Assembly (NCBI RefSeq): GCF_001542775.1
Contig: NZ_CP014145.1
Coordinates: 3,224,001 to 3,288,000 of the forward strand
Reading direction: 5' to 3'
Source: Microterricola viridarii
GTDB taxonomy: Bacteria; Actinomycetota; Actinomycetes; Actinomycetales; Microbacteriaceae
Length of the DNA: 64,000 nt
In this document: positions 17,548 to 26,754 of the stretch, piece by piece
Numbering within the stretch: the first letter of the stretch is position 1
Layout: the number at the start of each line of letters is the position of its first letter
Translations under genes and position numbers: made by a program
The notes under the pieces: generated by a model
Told to the model about the DNA's origin: nothing
The model's database searches: none
What the model saw: only the letters and a program-made list of their open reading frames with translations

Positions 17548-18920
17548 GCCCTGCGCTCCTCCGGGGTAGCAAGGTCGGTGCCGGGGACGCCGCCCCGGCC
17601 GGTGACCGGGCAGCCGCCGATGCGGGCGACGCCTGCGGCATCCTGGCTCTGCACCTTGAGGCCGAACACGGCCTCAAGCCCGTCGAGCCAAGCCTGCTGC
17701 TCGCCGGCGCGGGCCAGCTCGCGGGAGCGCGTCATCGGCGTGTGCAGCAGCACCCCGGCGAGGTGGCGCAGCGACTGCTCGATGCGGCCGTCCTCGTCGC
17801 CCTTGGCGCGGGCGCGCTCGATCTCGGCGTCGAGCAGCCCGAAGATGTGGCCGCGCAGCGCGACGACGGCCGGTGCCAGCGACTGCTCTTCGGTGGCAGC
17901 GCTGAACGAGCGGGCGGCCTGGCCGACCATGGCGCGCGCCTCGTGGGTGGCATTGAGCTCTTCCAACGGCGCGTGCAGGCTGATCGTCTCGAGGTCGAGC
18001 AGCTCGACACCCTCGACCTCGACGACGTCGGGGTCGATGTTGCGCGGAAGGCCGAGGTCGATCAGCAGCTGGCGGTGCGCGGCATCCGCCCCGACCTGGT
18101 CGCGGCCGGCTGCGAGCAACGCGGCGTCGATCACGTGGGTCTCTGCGGTGGTGCAGGTGACGATGATGTCGACGGATGCCGCAACGGCGGCGTACTCGGC
18201 CGCGTGCACGGGATCGATGCTGTGGTTGGCGGCGAACCGGGCGGCCCGGCCAGAGGGGGAGTAGACGCGCACGTTCTCGGCGCCGCGGTCGCGGAGGGCC
18301 GCGAGGGACGCCCCGGCGTAGCGCCCGGTGCCCACCAGCAGCACGCTGGTTGTCGCCCAGTCGCTCACGCGGCTCTCGGCCAGTTCGAGGGCGAGGCGCA
18401 CCAGAGATCGGCCGGCCGAGCCGATGCCCGTACGGTTCTTGACGCCTCGGGAGGTCTGCGATGCGCGCTGGAACAGCCGCTCCAGCTCGGGGCTGGTGGT
18501 GCCGGCGGTGCGGGCCTGCTCGAGCGAGCGGCGCACCTGGCCGGCGATCTCGCCCTCGCCGACGACGACGGACTCGAGGCCGGACGACACGGCGAAGAGG
18601 TGCTCGGCGACGCCGTTGCCGTGCACGAGGTCGAGGCTCTCGCGCAGCGTCTGGGCGTCGACACCCGAGTTGGCGCTGACGGCGTCGATCGCCGCGAAGA
18701 TGGTGGGCAGCGGCGAGACGCCGAAGGGGGCGTTCAGGTCGAGGTAGGCCTCGAAACGGTTGCAGGTGGCGACGACGACGGCGCCGGCCAGCGCAGGGGC
18801 GCCGGTCAGTTCGCGGTGTTCCTCGACGATGCGCTCGCCGAGGGCGGCGGAGTCAACAGAGAGCTGTTCGAGCAGGTCGAAGTGGGAGTTCTTGTGACTC
18901 GCAGAGAGGCAGATGAGCAC
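17544..18920 (-). CDS. hemA: Glutamyl-tRNA reductase
   Basis: 458 residues from GTG 18920. It reduces glutamyl-tRNA to glutamate-1-semialdehyde with NADPH, the committed step of C5 heme synthesis, and hands the product to HemL. It shows the catalytic Cys in VVATCNRFEAYL (Cys53), the substrate-domain GEGEIAGQVRR, and the nucleotide-binding VLLVGTGRYAGAS. The C-terminal dimerisation helix region follows. The upstream in-frame extension lacks homology. I chose GTG 18920 because VLICLSASHKNSHFDLLEQLS is the family N-terminus and a -10 hexamer lies 7 bases upstream. It is divergent from hemE. Confidence 0.95.
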   Translation of the reverse strand: MLICLSASHKNSHFDLLEQLSVDSAALGERIVEEHRELTGAPALAGAVVVATCNRFEAYLDLNAPFGVSPLPTIFAAIDAVSANSGVDAQTLRESLDLVHGNGVAEHLFAVSSGLESVVVGEGEIAGQVRRSLEQARTAGTTSPELERLFQRASQTSRGVKNRTGIGSAGRSLVRLALELAESRVSDWATTSVLLVGTGRYAGASLAALRDRGAENVRVYSPSGRAARFAANHSIDPVHAAEYAAVAASVDIIVTCTTAETHVIDAALLAAGRDQVGADAAHRQLLIDLGLPRNIDPDVVEVEGVELLDLETISLHAPLEELNATHEARAMVGQAARSFSAATEEQSLAPAVVALRGHIFGLLDAEIERARAKGDEDGRIEQSLRHLAGVLLHTPMTRSRELARAGEQQAWLDGLEAVFGLKVQSQDAAGVARIGGCPVTGRGGVPGTDLATPEERRA

Positions 18921-18927
18921 GGAGGGA

Positions 18928-18933
18928 ATTCTA
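18928..18933 (-). promoter_or_regulatory. Leaderless-type -10 box of hemA
   Basis: TAGAAT on the complement ends 7 bases before the hemA GTG. The geometry would place the transcription start at the start codon. Confidence 0.55.
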
Positions 18934-19014
18934 CGCCTCGTCAAGCTGGGGATTCGTGCAATGCGCCGGGGCCCTGCATGGGAACCCGCGGGGCGGACGT
19001 GGAGCCGGGTGGGA

Positions 19015-19020
19015 GACAAT
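19015..19020 (+). promoter_or_regulatory. Leaderless-type -10 box of hemE
   Basis: GACAAT ends exactly 6 bases before the hemE GTG. There is no Shine-Dalgarno sequence between them. Confidence 0.45.
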
Positions 19021-19026
19021 AGGCCC

Positions 19027-20208
19027 GTGAACCATGACGCTCGCCAGACTCTGCCGCCCCAGCACCCCCTCGCATCCGGCCTGACCGGCCAGTCCCGCCT
19101 TGTTCGCGCCTACCGGGGGGATCGCCCCGAGGTGACGCCGGTGTGGTTCATGCGCCAGGCCGGGCGTTCGTTGCCCGAGTACCGCGAGCTGCGCGTTGGC
19201 ACCAAGATGCTCGATGCCTGCCTCGACCCGGCGCTGGCCAGCGAGATCACGCTGCAGCCCGTGCGCCGGCACGGCGTCGACGCAGGAATCTTCTTCAGCG
19301 ACATCGTCGTACCGCTCAAGCTGGTGGGTGTCGAGGTCGAGATCGTGGCCGGCCGCGGCCCCGTGATGGGCAAGGCCGTGCGCACCGCCGCCGACGTCGC
19401 CGAGCTCACCGCGCTCGACCCGGCCGTGCTGGATGCCGCCCTCGCCCCGATCTCGGATGCCGTCGCCCGCACCGTGGCGGCGCTCGCCGAGATCGCGCCC
19501 CGCCACCGGGTCGCCGGCGAGCCGGCATCCGTCACCCCGCTGATCGGCTTCGCCGGGGCACCGTTCACCCTCGCCGCCTATCTGGTCGAGGGCGGCCCGT
19601 CGAAGGACCACCTGGCCGCCAGGGCACTGATGCACTCCGCGCCGGAGGCGTGGGCGGATCTGATGCGCTGGAGCGCCGAGGTGACCGGCCGCTTCCTGCG
19701 CGCCCAGGTGCTGGCCGGCGCCAGCGCCGCCCAGCTGTTCGACTCCTGGGCCGGAGCGCTCTCGCTCGAGGACTACGAGACGCACGTCGCCCCCGCCTCG
19801 GCGCACGCGCTGAGCTTCGTGCGCGACCTCGGCTACTACGAGCCGGTCGGCGACGCGGCCGCCGACCCCGAGCGGGTGTGGCGCAGCGTACCGATCGTGC
19901 ACTTCGGCGTGGGCACGAGCGAGCTGCTCGGCGCCATGCACGCGATCGGGGCCGACGTCGTCGGCGTCGACTACCGACTCGCGCTCGACGAGGGCATCCG
20001 CCGCCTCGGCGGCACCGTTCCCGTGCAGGGCAACGTCGACCCGGCGCTGCTCGGCGCACCGTGGCCGGTGCTGGAGGCGCATGTGCTCGACGTGCTGCGC
20101 CGCGGCGACGCCGCCCCCTCGCATGTGTTGAACCTCGGCCACGGGGTGCCGCCGGACACCGACCCCGAGGTGCTCAGCCGCATCGTCGAACTGGTGCACG
20201 GCCGATGA
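19027..20208 (+). CDS. hemE: Uroporphyrinogen III decarboxylase
   Basis: 393 residues from GTG 19027. It removes four acetate carboxyls from uroporphyrinogen III to give coproporphyrinogen III. The signature PVWFMRQAGRSLPEYRELR (about 37-55) carries the substrate-binding Arg residues, and IGFAGAPFTLAAYLVEGGPS and YRLALDEG are further family motifs. It is the first gene of the plus-strand heme block; its stop overlaps the next gene's ATG (ATGA). The divergent arrangement with hemA leaves 106 bp holding both promoters. Confidence 0.96.
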   Translation: MNHDARQTLPPQHPLASGLTGQSRLVRAYRGDRPEVTPVWFMRQAGRSLPEYRELRVGTKMLDACLDPALASEITLQPVRRHGVDAGIFFSDIVVPLKLVGVEVEIVAGRGPVMGKAVRTAADVAELTALDPAVLDAALAPISDAVARTVAALAEIAPRHRVAGEPASVTPLIGFAGAPFTLAAYLVEGGPSKDHLAARALMHSAPEAWADLMRWSAEVTGRFLRAQVLAGASAAQLFDSWAGALSLEDYETHVAPASAHALSFVRDLGYYEPVGDAAADPERVWRSVPIVHFGVGTSELLGAMHAIGADVVGVDYRLALDEGIRRLGGTVPVQGNVDPALLGAPWPVLEAHVLDVLRRGDAAPSHVLNLGHGVPPDTDPEVLSRIVELVHGR

Positions 20209-21701
20209 GCGCCCAGGGAATGAGCGGCGCCGCCCGACACGATGTCGTCGTGATCGGGGCTGGCATTGCCGGCCTCGTCGCCGCACGGGCCTGCGCCCGC
20301 CTCGGCCTCTCTGTGCTGATCCTCGAGGCCGCGGATGCCGCAGGCGGCTGCGTCGGCCGCACCGAGATCGCCGGGCTCAGCCTCGACACCGGCGCGGAGG
20401 GCTTCGCGACCCGCAACGATTCCGTGGCGACGCTCATCGAGGAGCTCGGCCTGGGCGCCGACATCGTCGACCCGAACCCGGCCGGGGCCTGGCTGCGCCT
20501 GCCCCCGCTGCGCGGCCACGGCGCGCTCAGCGTGCCGATGCCGAAACTCTCGATCCTGGGTATCCCCGGATCCCCGCTGGCCAGCGACGTCGTCGCCGCG
20601 ATCGGCTGGAAGTCGGCCATCCGTGCCTACTCCGACCGGCTGCGCCCGGTGCTGACCATCGGCACGGAGAAGAACCTCGGCGAACTGGTGGAGAAGCGCA
20701 TGGGCAGCGCCGTGCTGGAGCGGCTCGTCGCCCCGATCTCGACCGGCGTGTACTCCGCCGACCCGCACGCGCTCGAGGTCGACGCCGTCGCGCCTGGGCT
20801 GAACGCGGCGCTCACCCGCGCCGGCTCGCTCTCCGGCGCGGTGAGCCTGCTGAAGGCCGACGCGAAGCCGGGCGGCGGTGTCCGCGGCATCCGGGGCGGC
20901 ATGCACCGGCTCGTCGACGCGCTCCTGGCCGAGCTGGCCCACTTCGGCGCCGAGGTGCGCCTGGGCGCCCGCGCCGTCGGGCTGGACGAGGCGGCCGACG
21001 GCTCCTGGGCGGTCAGCACAGAGCAGCGGCCCGCCGAAGGGTCGGCCACCGCTGAGCCCGGCGCCACCGAGCACGCCGTGCACGCGGCACGCGCCGTGAT
21101 CGTTGCCACGTCGGCCTCCGCCGCGCTCGGCCTGCTCGCCGCCGCCCGCCCCGACTGGGACGAGCACCAGGGCGACTGGGCCGGCGGATCTCCCGTCGAG
21201 ATCGTCACGCTCGTGCTGGACGCCCCCGCGCTGGATGTCGCGCCGCGCGGCACCGGGGTGCTCGTTGCCACCGGAACGCCGGGCACGGTCGCGAAGGCGC
21301 TCACCCACTCGACGGCGAAGTGGGCGTGGCTGGCAGAGGCCGCCGGCCGGGGCCGCCACGTCGTGCGACTTTCGTACGGCCGTATCGGCGAGGCCAGCCC
21401 GAGCGCAACGCTCGGCGATGACGAGCTCACCGCGCTCGCGCTGCGCGATGCGAGCGCCATCCTCGGAGTCGACCTCGACGCCGCCCAGCTGGTGGGCGCC
21501 GCGCGCACGCCGTGGCGCGACGCGCTTTCGCACGCCGCACTCGGCCAGCGCGATCGAGTGGCCGCGCTGCGCGCCCGCCTCGACGAGGAATCGACCCTGG
21601 CCGTCACCGGGTCGTGGCTCGGTGGCACTGGCCTGGCGTCGGTGATCCCGGATGCCACGGCCGCAGCCGCCGGCATCCGCCGCCATTTCGTGCACCTGTA
21701 A
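20205..21701 (+). CDS. hemY: Coproporphyrinogen III oxidase / HemY-type oxidase
   Basis: 498 residues. It is an FAD enzyme that oxidises coproporphyrinogen III to coproporphyrin III in the Gram-positive pathway (CgoX); older annotation calls it protoporphyrinogen oxidase. The dinucleotide-binding fold is at the N-terminus (DVVVIGAGIAGLVAARA, about 13-29), and the C-terminal FAD motif is VTGSWLGGTGLASVIPDA. The presence of hemQ and a ferrochelatase of the coproporphyrin type downstream supports the coproporphyrin assignment. It overlaps hemE by 4 bp. The next gene starts 166 bp further, leaving room for a separate promoter. Confidence 0.94.
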   Translation: MSAQGMSGAARHDVVVIGAGIAGLVAARACARLGLSVLILEAADAAGGCVGRTEIAGLSLDTGAEGFATRNDSVATLIEELGLGADIVDPNPAGAWLRLPPLRGHGALSVPMPKLSILGIPGSPLASDVVAAIGWKSAIRAYSDRLRPVLTIGTEKNLGELVEKRMGSAVLERLVAPISTGVYSADPHALEVDAVAPGLNAALTRAGSLSGAVSLLKADAKPGGGVRGIRGGMHRLVDALLAELAHFGAEVRLGARAVGLDEAADGSWAVSTEQRPAEGSATAEPGATEHAVHAARAVIVATSASAALGLLAAARPDWDEHQGDWAGGSPVEIVTLVLDAPALDVAPRGTGVLVATGTPGTVAKALTHSTAKWAWLAEAAGRGRHVVRLSYGRIGEASPSATLGDDELTALALRDASAILGVDLDAAQLVGAARTPWRDALSHAALGQRDRVAALRARLDEESTLAVTGSWLGGTGLASVIPDATAAAAGIRRHFVHL

Positions 21702-21867
21702 CAGCGGCCGGGCGGCCGCAACGGGTCGAGGCAACGACACATAACAAAAATGGAATGTTTAGACAAGCCCTCGTCCGTAGAACCGAATCGGGGCTACTCT
21801 AAACAGAGCCTTCCCTGCGGTGGAATGTCACGAACCGCAGTGGATCGACAACACAGATCGGGGTCTC

Positions 21868-22257
21868 ATGAAGGGCAAGCTTCTCTTCCTCAGCGGAGCG
21901 GCGGTCGGCTACGTGCTCGGCACGCGCGCCGGACGCAAGCGGTACGAGCAGATCAAGGAGGCCGCAGCGGGCGTCTGGAACACGCCGACCGTGCAGCGCG
22001 GCATCGACCAGGCCAAGGACTTCGCCCTCACTCGGGTCAGCATCGTCTCGGACGCGGTTTTCGACGGAGCCAAGAAGCTCGTCAACTCCGCGGCCCGGCA
22101 GAGCGCCGAATCCGCGCGCACGTCGGAGCAGAGCACTGCATCCGCGCGCACGTCCGGGCAGCGCGCGGAATCCCCGCGCCCGGCCGGGCTCGCGACCGAG
22201 TCGACCTACACGGTGGCCTCGCCCACAACGCCCAGCAGCCCCAACCGAAACGACTGA
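21868..22257 (+). CDS. YtxH-like small membrane-anchored protein
   Basis: 129 residues from ATG 21868. A short N-terminal hydrophobic stretch (LLFLSGAAVGYVLGTRAGR, about 5-23) with the typical GTRAGRKRYEQI continuation is the hallmark of YtxH-domain proteins. The rest is helical, then a Ser/Thr/Ala/Pro-rich tail with an internal repeat (SARTSEQSTASARTSGQ). Function is unknown; family members are often stress- or envelope-linked. An upstream ATG at 21820 is possible. It is the first of three small envelope genes placed between hemY and hemQ. Confidence 0.7.
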   Translation: MKGKLLFLSGAAVGYVLGTRAGRKRYEQIKEAAAGVWNTPTVQRGIDQAKDFALTRVSIVSDAVFDGAKKLVNSAARQSAESARTSEQSTASARTSGQRAESPRPAGLATESTYTVASPTTPSSPNRND

Positions 22258-22289
22258 TCTCGCGAGATCGCTAGAAAGGTGGGTGCGAG

Positions 22290-22715
22290 ATGTCGGAACA
22301 CGACACGGATCCCTTCACCGCAGCGCGCCGCCGTTCCCTCTTTGCCCTGATCGGCGACCTGCCCAGCCTGATCGTCGGCCTCGTGCGGGCCGAGCTTGAG
22401 CAGTTCAAGGCTGAGCTCAGCGCCAAGGGCCAGCGGATCGGCGTGGGAGTCGCGCTCATCGTTCTGGCGGTGTCGTTCGCGTTCTTCGGCCTCGCGGTGC
22501 TCGTAGCGGTCGCCGTGCTGGCCCTCGCACTCGTGCTGCCCGCCTGGCTGGCGGCGCTCATCGTGGCCGCCGCGCTGTTCGTGCTCGCGCTGCTGCTGGT
22601 CCTGATCGGCCGCGGTCGCATCCAGGCCGGCTTGGCCAAGAACGACCTCGACGTGAACCTGCGCCGCGACCTCGACGCTTTGAAGGGGGAAGGTTCCTAT
22701 GACCGACGCGACTGA
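22290..22715 (+). CDS. Actinobacterial holin-X-like membrane protein
   Basis: 141 residues. A polar N-terminal helix with LPSLIVGLVRAELEQFKAEL (about 24-43) is followed by two strong hydrophobic segments (about 50-75 and 80-105) and a charged tail. This pattern is the Phage_holin_3_6 / Holin-X family, which is widespread in actinobacterial chromosomes and not necessarily phage-related. AAAGGTGG lies upstream of the ATG. It overlaps the DUF3618 gene by 17 bp. Function is unknown. Confidence 0.8.
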   Translation: MSEHDTDPFTAARRRSLFALIGDLPSLIVGLVRAELEQFKAELSAKGQRIGVGVALIVLAVSFAFFGLAVLVAVAVLALALVLPAWLAALIVAAALFVLALLLVLIGRGRIQAGLAKNDLDVNLRRDLDALKGEGSYDRRD

Positions 22716-23073
22716 GGCCGCCAAGGCCGCCGCGCACGCCGCAAGCGTGAACGCCAAGAAAGCCGCGAAGGCAGTGAACGACCACACCGCCCCGGCCGCC
22801 GACAGCGTGAATGCGGCCGCGCCGCCCAAACGGAGCCGGGCAGAGCTGCAGCAGGACACCGCCCGCGCCCGCGCCGAGTTGGCCGCCGCACTCGACGCGA
22901 TCGAGGACAAGCTCAACGTTCCGAAGCGGATCAGCGGCGCGGCCGAGCGCGGTACAGCCGCGGTGCGCACCCTCGCGGCGGAGAACCCCGTTGCTCTGGG
23001 CGCGATCGCCGTGGCTGCGGGCGCCGCTTTGGGGCTGGGTGTCTGGGCAATCGTGCGCGCGGTCTCCCGCTGA
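22699..23073 (+). CDS. DUF3618 domain protein
   Basis: 124 residues. The Ala/Lys-rich N-terminus (about 1-40) is low in complexity. The DUF3618 core follows as RSRAELQQDTARARAELAAA (about 46-65), then a C-terminal hydrophobic segment (about 98-120). It is probably membrane-anchored with a cytoplasmic helical part. The overlap with the holin-X-like gene suggests they are made together. Function is unknown. Confidence 0.82.
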   Translation: MTDATEAAKAAAHAASVNAKKAAKAVNDHTAPAADSVNAAAPPKRSRAELQQDTARARAELAAALDAIEDKLNVPKRISGAAERGTAAVRTLAAENPVALGAIAVAAGAALGLGVWAIVRAVSR

Positions 23074-23151
23074 GCTCGCTGCACCGACGCTGATTCGCCC
23101 CTCTGCTCCGCCCGCTTTTGCCCGATAGCGCAAAGCGGAGGAGACTAGGGG

Positions 23152-23880
23152 ATGACTGACCCGACAGCTCGCGAGGCGGTATCCGATCTCTCAGCGGAGG
23201 AGGCGTCGCCGCAGGGCTTCACCTTGTTCGCCGTACTGCGCCGAGACCCGGCCAATCCAGATGACTTCGACGGTCACGACGTTCCGCACTTCGTGAACGA
23301 GCTGGACGACATCATCGCCCTCGTCGAAGAGCAGAACGTGACCCTGCGCGGCATCTATGACGTCTCCGGCTTCCGCGCCGACGCCGACGTGATGCTCTGG
23401 CTGCACGGGCCGGATGCCGAGGGCCTGCAGTGGGCGCTGCGCGAGCTGCGCCGTGCCCGCATGCTGAAGAGCCTGCTGCCGACGTGGAACGCAATGGGCG
23501 TGCACCGCGACGCCGAGTTCAACAAGAGCCACGTGCCCGGCTTCCTGCGCGGTGTTGACCCCAAGGCCTGGATGACCGTCTACCCCTTCGTGCGCAGCTA
23601 CGAGTGGTACCTGCTGCCCGAGGCGGAGCGCTCCCAGATGCTCGCCGACCACGGCCGCAAGGGCGCCGCGTTCCGTGGCGCCATTGCCAACACCGTCTCG
23701 GCGTTCGCGCTGGGCGACTACGAGTGGCTGCTGCCCATCGAGAGCGACGAGCTGACCGAGCTCGTCGACCTGATGCGCGAACTGCGCGCCACCGATGCAC
23801 GCATGCACGTGCGCGAGGAGGTCCCGTTCTACACGGGCCGCCGCATTGAGACATCCGAACTTGTGGAGGTGCTGCAGTAG
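23152..23880 (+). CDS. hemQ: Coproheme decarboxylase
   Basis: 242 residues, in the chlorite-dismutase superfamily. It performs the last step, oxidative decarboxylation of coproheme III to heme b. The family region VYPFVRSYEWYLLPEAERSQ (about 143-162) carries the catalytic Tyr candidate, and ADHGRKG supplies the proximal His candidate. GGAGG lies upstream of ATG 23152. Its stop codon overlaps the hemH GTG by one base, so the two last enzymes are coupled. Confidence 0.94.
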   Translation: MTDPTAREAVSDLSAEEASPQGFTLFAVLRRDPANPDDFDGHDVPHFVNELDDIIALVEEQNVTLRGIYDVSGFRADADVMLWLHGPDAEGLQWALRELRRARMLKSLLPTWNAMGVHRDAEFNKSHVPGFLRGVDPKAWMTVYPFVRSYEWYLLPEAERSQMLADHGRKGAAFRGAIANTVSAFALGDYEWLLPIESDELTELVDLMRELRATDARMHVREEVPFYTGRRIETSELVEVLQ

Positions 23881-24950
23881 TGGCCCAGTACGACGCCATC
23901 CTGCTCTCGAGCTTCGGGGGCCCAGAAGGCCAGGACGAGGTCATCCCGTTCCTGCGCAACGTCACGGCCGGTCGGGGCATCCCCGACGAGCGGCTGGAAG
24001 AGGTTGCGACGCACTACCGCCACTTCGGCGGGGTCAGCCCGATCAACGCGCAGAACCGCGCGCTCAAGGCCGCCCTCGAGGCCGAACTCGCCGCCCGCGG
24101 CATCGCGCTGCCCGTGTACTGGGGCAACCGCAACACCGCGCCCTTCTTCGCCGACACCGTGCGCGAGGCGCACGCCGCCGGCGACGACCGTCTGCTCGGC
24201 CTGGTCACCAGCGCCTACACGTCGTACTCCGGCGTGCAGCAGTACCGTGAGGACTTCGAGCAGGCGCTGCAGACCACGGGCCTCGGCGCGCAGGTCGCGA
24301 TCGACCGCATCCGCGAGTTCTTCGACCACCCCGGCTTCGTCACCCCGTTCGTCGAGGGCGTCGGCGCGGCGATGCGGCAGCTGAGCCAGGACGGCCTCGT
24401 GGATGACGCCGTGCACGTGTTGTATGTGACGCACTCCATTCCGAGCACGGCCGCAGAGGAATCTGGCCCAGAGTTCGGGCCGGGCGGTGCCTACGTGGCC
24501 CAGCATCTCGCGGTTGCCCGCCACATCCAGGAGCACGCCGCCCCCGGCACGGCCTGGTCGCTCGTCTACCAGTCGCGTTCCGGCGACCCCCGCACGCCCT
24601 GGCTCGAGCCCGACATCAACGACGCGATCGACGACCTCGCCGTCGCCGGCGCGGTCAAGGCCGTCGTGATCGTGCCCTTCGGCTTCATCAGCGACCACAT
24701 GGAGGTGCTCTGGGACCTCGACAACGAGGCCGTTGCCACCGCAGAGGGCCACGGCATGGTCGCGCTGCGCGTGCCGACGCCCAGTGTGCACCCCGCCTTC
24801 GTTGCCGGCCTGATCGACCTCGTGCTCGAGCGGCTGAACGACGTTCCGGATGCCGAGCGTTCGCACCTGACCGAGCTCGGCCCGTGGCCGGACCACGCCA
24901 GGGTCGGCGCCGCCGACGCGGCCCCCGATTCGGTCGGGGGCGCGGAATGA
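23880..24950 (+). CDS. hemH: Coproporphyrin ferrochelatase
   Basis: 356 residues from GTG 23880. It inserts Fe2+ into coproporphyrin III (CpfC function in actinobacteria). Ferrochelatase features are the opening AILLSSFGGPEGQDEVIPFL, YWGNRNTAPF, the THSIPST region with the metal-binding His, and YQSRSGDPRTPWLEPDI. The protein is the length of actinobacterial members. It overlaps hemQ by 1 bp and hemC by 4 bp. Confidence 0.95.
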   Translation: MAQYDAILLSSFGGPEGQDEVIPFLRNVTAGRGIPDERLEEVATHYRHFGGVSPINAQNRALKAALEAELAARGIALPVYWGNRNTAPFFADTVREAHAAGDDRLLGLVTSAYTSYSGVQQYREDFEQALQTTGLGAQVAIDRIREFFDHPGFVTPFVEGVGAAMRQLSQDGLVDDAVHVLYVTHSIPSTAAEESGPEFGPGGAYVAQHLAVARHIQEHAAPGTAWSLVYQSRSGDPRTPWLEPDINDAIDDLAVAGAVKAVVIVPFGFISDHMEVLWDLDNEAVATAEGHGMVALRVPTPSVHPAFVAGLIDLVLERLNDVPDAERSHLTELGPWPDHARVGAADAAPDSVGGAE

Positions 24951-25933
24951 GCCCCGTGATCCGCGTCGGAACCCGCGGCAGCGCGCTGGCGCTCGCCCAG
25001 ACCCAGGCCATCGCCGCCCGCATCGGCAGCGCGGCGAAGGCCGAGATCGAGATCGTGGAGGTCACCACCCACGGTGACACCTCGCGCGAGTCGCTCTCCA
25101 GCATCGGCGGCACCGGCGTCTTCGCGTCCGCGTTGCGCGAATCGCTGTTGGCCGGAGAGTGCGACCTCATCGTGCACTCGCTGAAGGACCTCCCGACAGC
25201 CGGCTTCCCCGGGCTGCGCCTGGCCGCCACGCCCAAGCGGGCCGACGCCCGCGACACGCTCTGCTCCCGCGACGGGCACACCCTCGACACGCTGCCGGAA
25301 GGCGCCCGTGTCGGCACGGGATCGCCGCGCCGCATCGCGCAGTTGCGCGCACGCCGTCCCGACCTCGACATTGTCGACATCCGGGGCAACATCGACTCCC
25401 GCCTGGCCCGGGTCAGCGACGACCTCGCCGCTGACGACCCGCAGCGTCTGGACGCCGTCCTGCTGGCCGCGGCCGGCCTCGGCCGGTTGGGCAAGCTCGA
25501 CCACGTGAGCGAGTACCTGGACATCTCCTCCTGGCCGACGGCTCCGGGGCAGGGGTCGCTGGCGATCGAGGTCCGTGAGGACGGCGTCGGCGAACCGCTG
25601 GACCGGGCCCTGCGTGCGGCGCTGGAATCCGTGAACCACGGCACAACGGCGGCGACCACCCTGGCAGAGCGCCTCGTGCTGGCCGGCCTCGAGGCCGGGT
25701 GCTCCGCGCCCGTCGCCGCGACGGCCGCCGTCGACAGCGAGCTGCTCTTCCTGACCGCGACGGTCTACAGCCTCGACGGCGAGCGGTCGCTGACCAGCTC
25801 GCACGCTGCAACGCCGGAGGCCGGCGGGGCCGCCTACCTGGCCGACGCCGCCCGCGATGTGGCGGCGCGTGTCGTCGCAGAGCTCCTGGGCAACGGGGCC
25901 GCGGATCTTGCTGTGTTGAAGGGAACGTCATGA
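24947..25933 (+). CDS. hemC: Porphobilinogen deaminase
   Basis: 328 residues from ATG 24947. It polymerises four porphobilinogens to hydroxymethylbilane. It opens with IRVGTRGSALALAQTQ and has the SLKDLPT loop. The dipyrromethane cofactor Cys lies in LEAGCSAPVA. Longer in-frame starts would overlap hemH more deeply and are not conserved. It is coupled to hemH and hemD by ATGA overlaps. Confidence 0.96.
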   Translation: MSPVIRVGTRGSALALAQTQAIAARIGSAAKAEIEIVEVTTHGDTSRESLSSIGGTGVFASALRESLLAGECDLIVHSLKDLPTAGFPGLRLAATPKRADARDTLCSRDGHTLDTLPEGARVGTGSPRRIAQLRARRPDLDIVDIRGNIDSRLARVSDDLAADDPQRLDAVLLAAAGLGRLGKLDHVSEYLDISSWPTAPGQGSLAIEVREDGVGEPLDRALRAALESVNHGTTAATTLAERLVLAGLEAGCSAPVAATAAVDSELLFLTATVYSLDGERSLTSSHAATPEAGGAAYLADAARDVAARVVAELLGNGAADLAVLKGTS

Positions 25934-26727
25934 GGTCGACCTCCACCACCGACAAGACCGACAAGCCCCTGACGGGGTGGCGCGTGCTCGTTCCCCGCGG
26001 TGGCCCCTGGGGTGACCGGGTGGCCGCGAGCCTGCGCGCCCGCGGTGCGTCGCCCAAGGTGGCGCCGATGATCAACTTCGCGCCGACGGATGACGCGGCC
26101 GCCCTCGAGGGCGCGCTCGCGCGCCTCGCCGCCGGCGAGTTCGACTGGCTCACTGTGACCAGTGCAACCACCGTCGACGTGCTGTTCTCGCATCAGGCCG
26201 TTGTGCCGCCGACGACCAAGGTCGCCGCCGTCGGCGAGACCACCGCTGCAGCGCTCGTCGCGGCCGGCTACCAGGTCGCGCTCGTGCCCTCAGAGGACAA
26301 CTCCGCGCGCGGCCTGCTCGAGGAGTGGACCGCCGCCACCGAGGGAGCGATCCCGCTGCGCATCCTCGCGCTGCGCTCCGCCATCGCCAAGCCGCTGCTC
26401 AGCGTCGGCCTGGCCAGGATCGGCCACCACGTCGAGGCCGTCGTCGCCTACCGCACCATCGGCGTGCCGGTCGAGGAATCCATCGTCACCGACGTCGCAG
26501 AGGGCCGCGTGCAGGCCGTGCTGGTGACATCCGGCAGCGTGGCCGAGCAGGTGCAGAGCCAGCTGGGACCGATCCCGGAGAGCACCCTTGTCGTGTGCAT
26601 CGGCCCGCAGACAGCCAAGGACGCCAGCGCGATCGGCCTGCGGGTCGATGCCGTCGCCGACGAGCGCACCGCCGAGTCGCTCATCGACGTGCTGGTGCAG
26701 GCGGCAGAGGCCAGGCGAACGGCCTAG
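25930..26727 (+). CDS. hemD: Uroporphyrinogen III synthase
   Basis: 265 residues. It cyclises hydroxymethylbilane with inversion of ring D. The family is poorly conserved, but the opening LTGWRVLVPRGGPWGDRVAA, WLTVTSATTVDVLF and the late LVTSGSVAEQV and CIGPQTAKDA blocks match HemD. Position directly after hemC with a 4-bp overlap supports the call. It ends 27 bp before the convergent MarR gene and closes this heme block. Confidence 0.92.
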   Translation: MRSTSTTDKTDKPLTGWRVLVPRGGPWGDRVAASLRARGASPKVAPMINFAPTDDAAALEGALARLAAGEFDWLTVTSATTVDVLFSHQAVVPPTTKVAAVGETTAAALVAAGYQVALVPSEDNSARGLLEEWTAATEGAIPLRILALRSAIAKPLLSVGLARIGHHVEAVVAYRTIGVPVEESIVTDVAEGRVQAVLVTSGSVAEQVQSQLGPIPESTLVVCIGPQTAKDASAIGLRVDAVADERTAESLIDVLVQAAEARRTA

Positions 26728-26754
26728 TCCGCGCTGGCGGGCGCCCGCGCGGGA

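Noticed and set aside
18913..19026. Longer hemE starting at 18913
   Set aside because: The extra 38 residues overlap the hemA start, have no family similarity, and the GTG at 19027 has a correctly placed -10 box.
21701..21867. Alternative-sigma promoter before the YtxH-like gene
   Set aside because: GTTT and GGAAT words are present, but no pair has convincing spacing to a -10 element.
22290..22715. Prophage remnant, suggested by a holin-like gene
   Set aside because: No other phage gene is nearby. The family is a common chromosomal actinobacterial membrane protein and sits in a tight housekeeping cluster.
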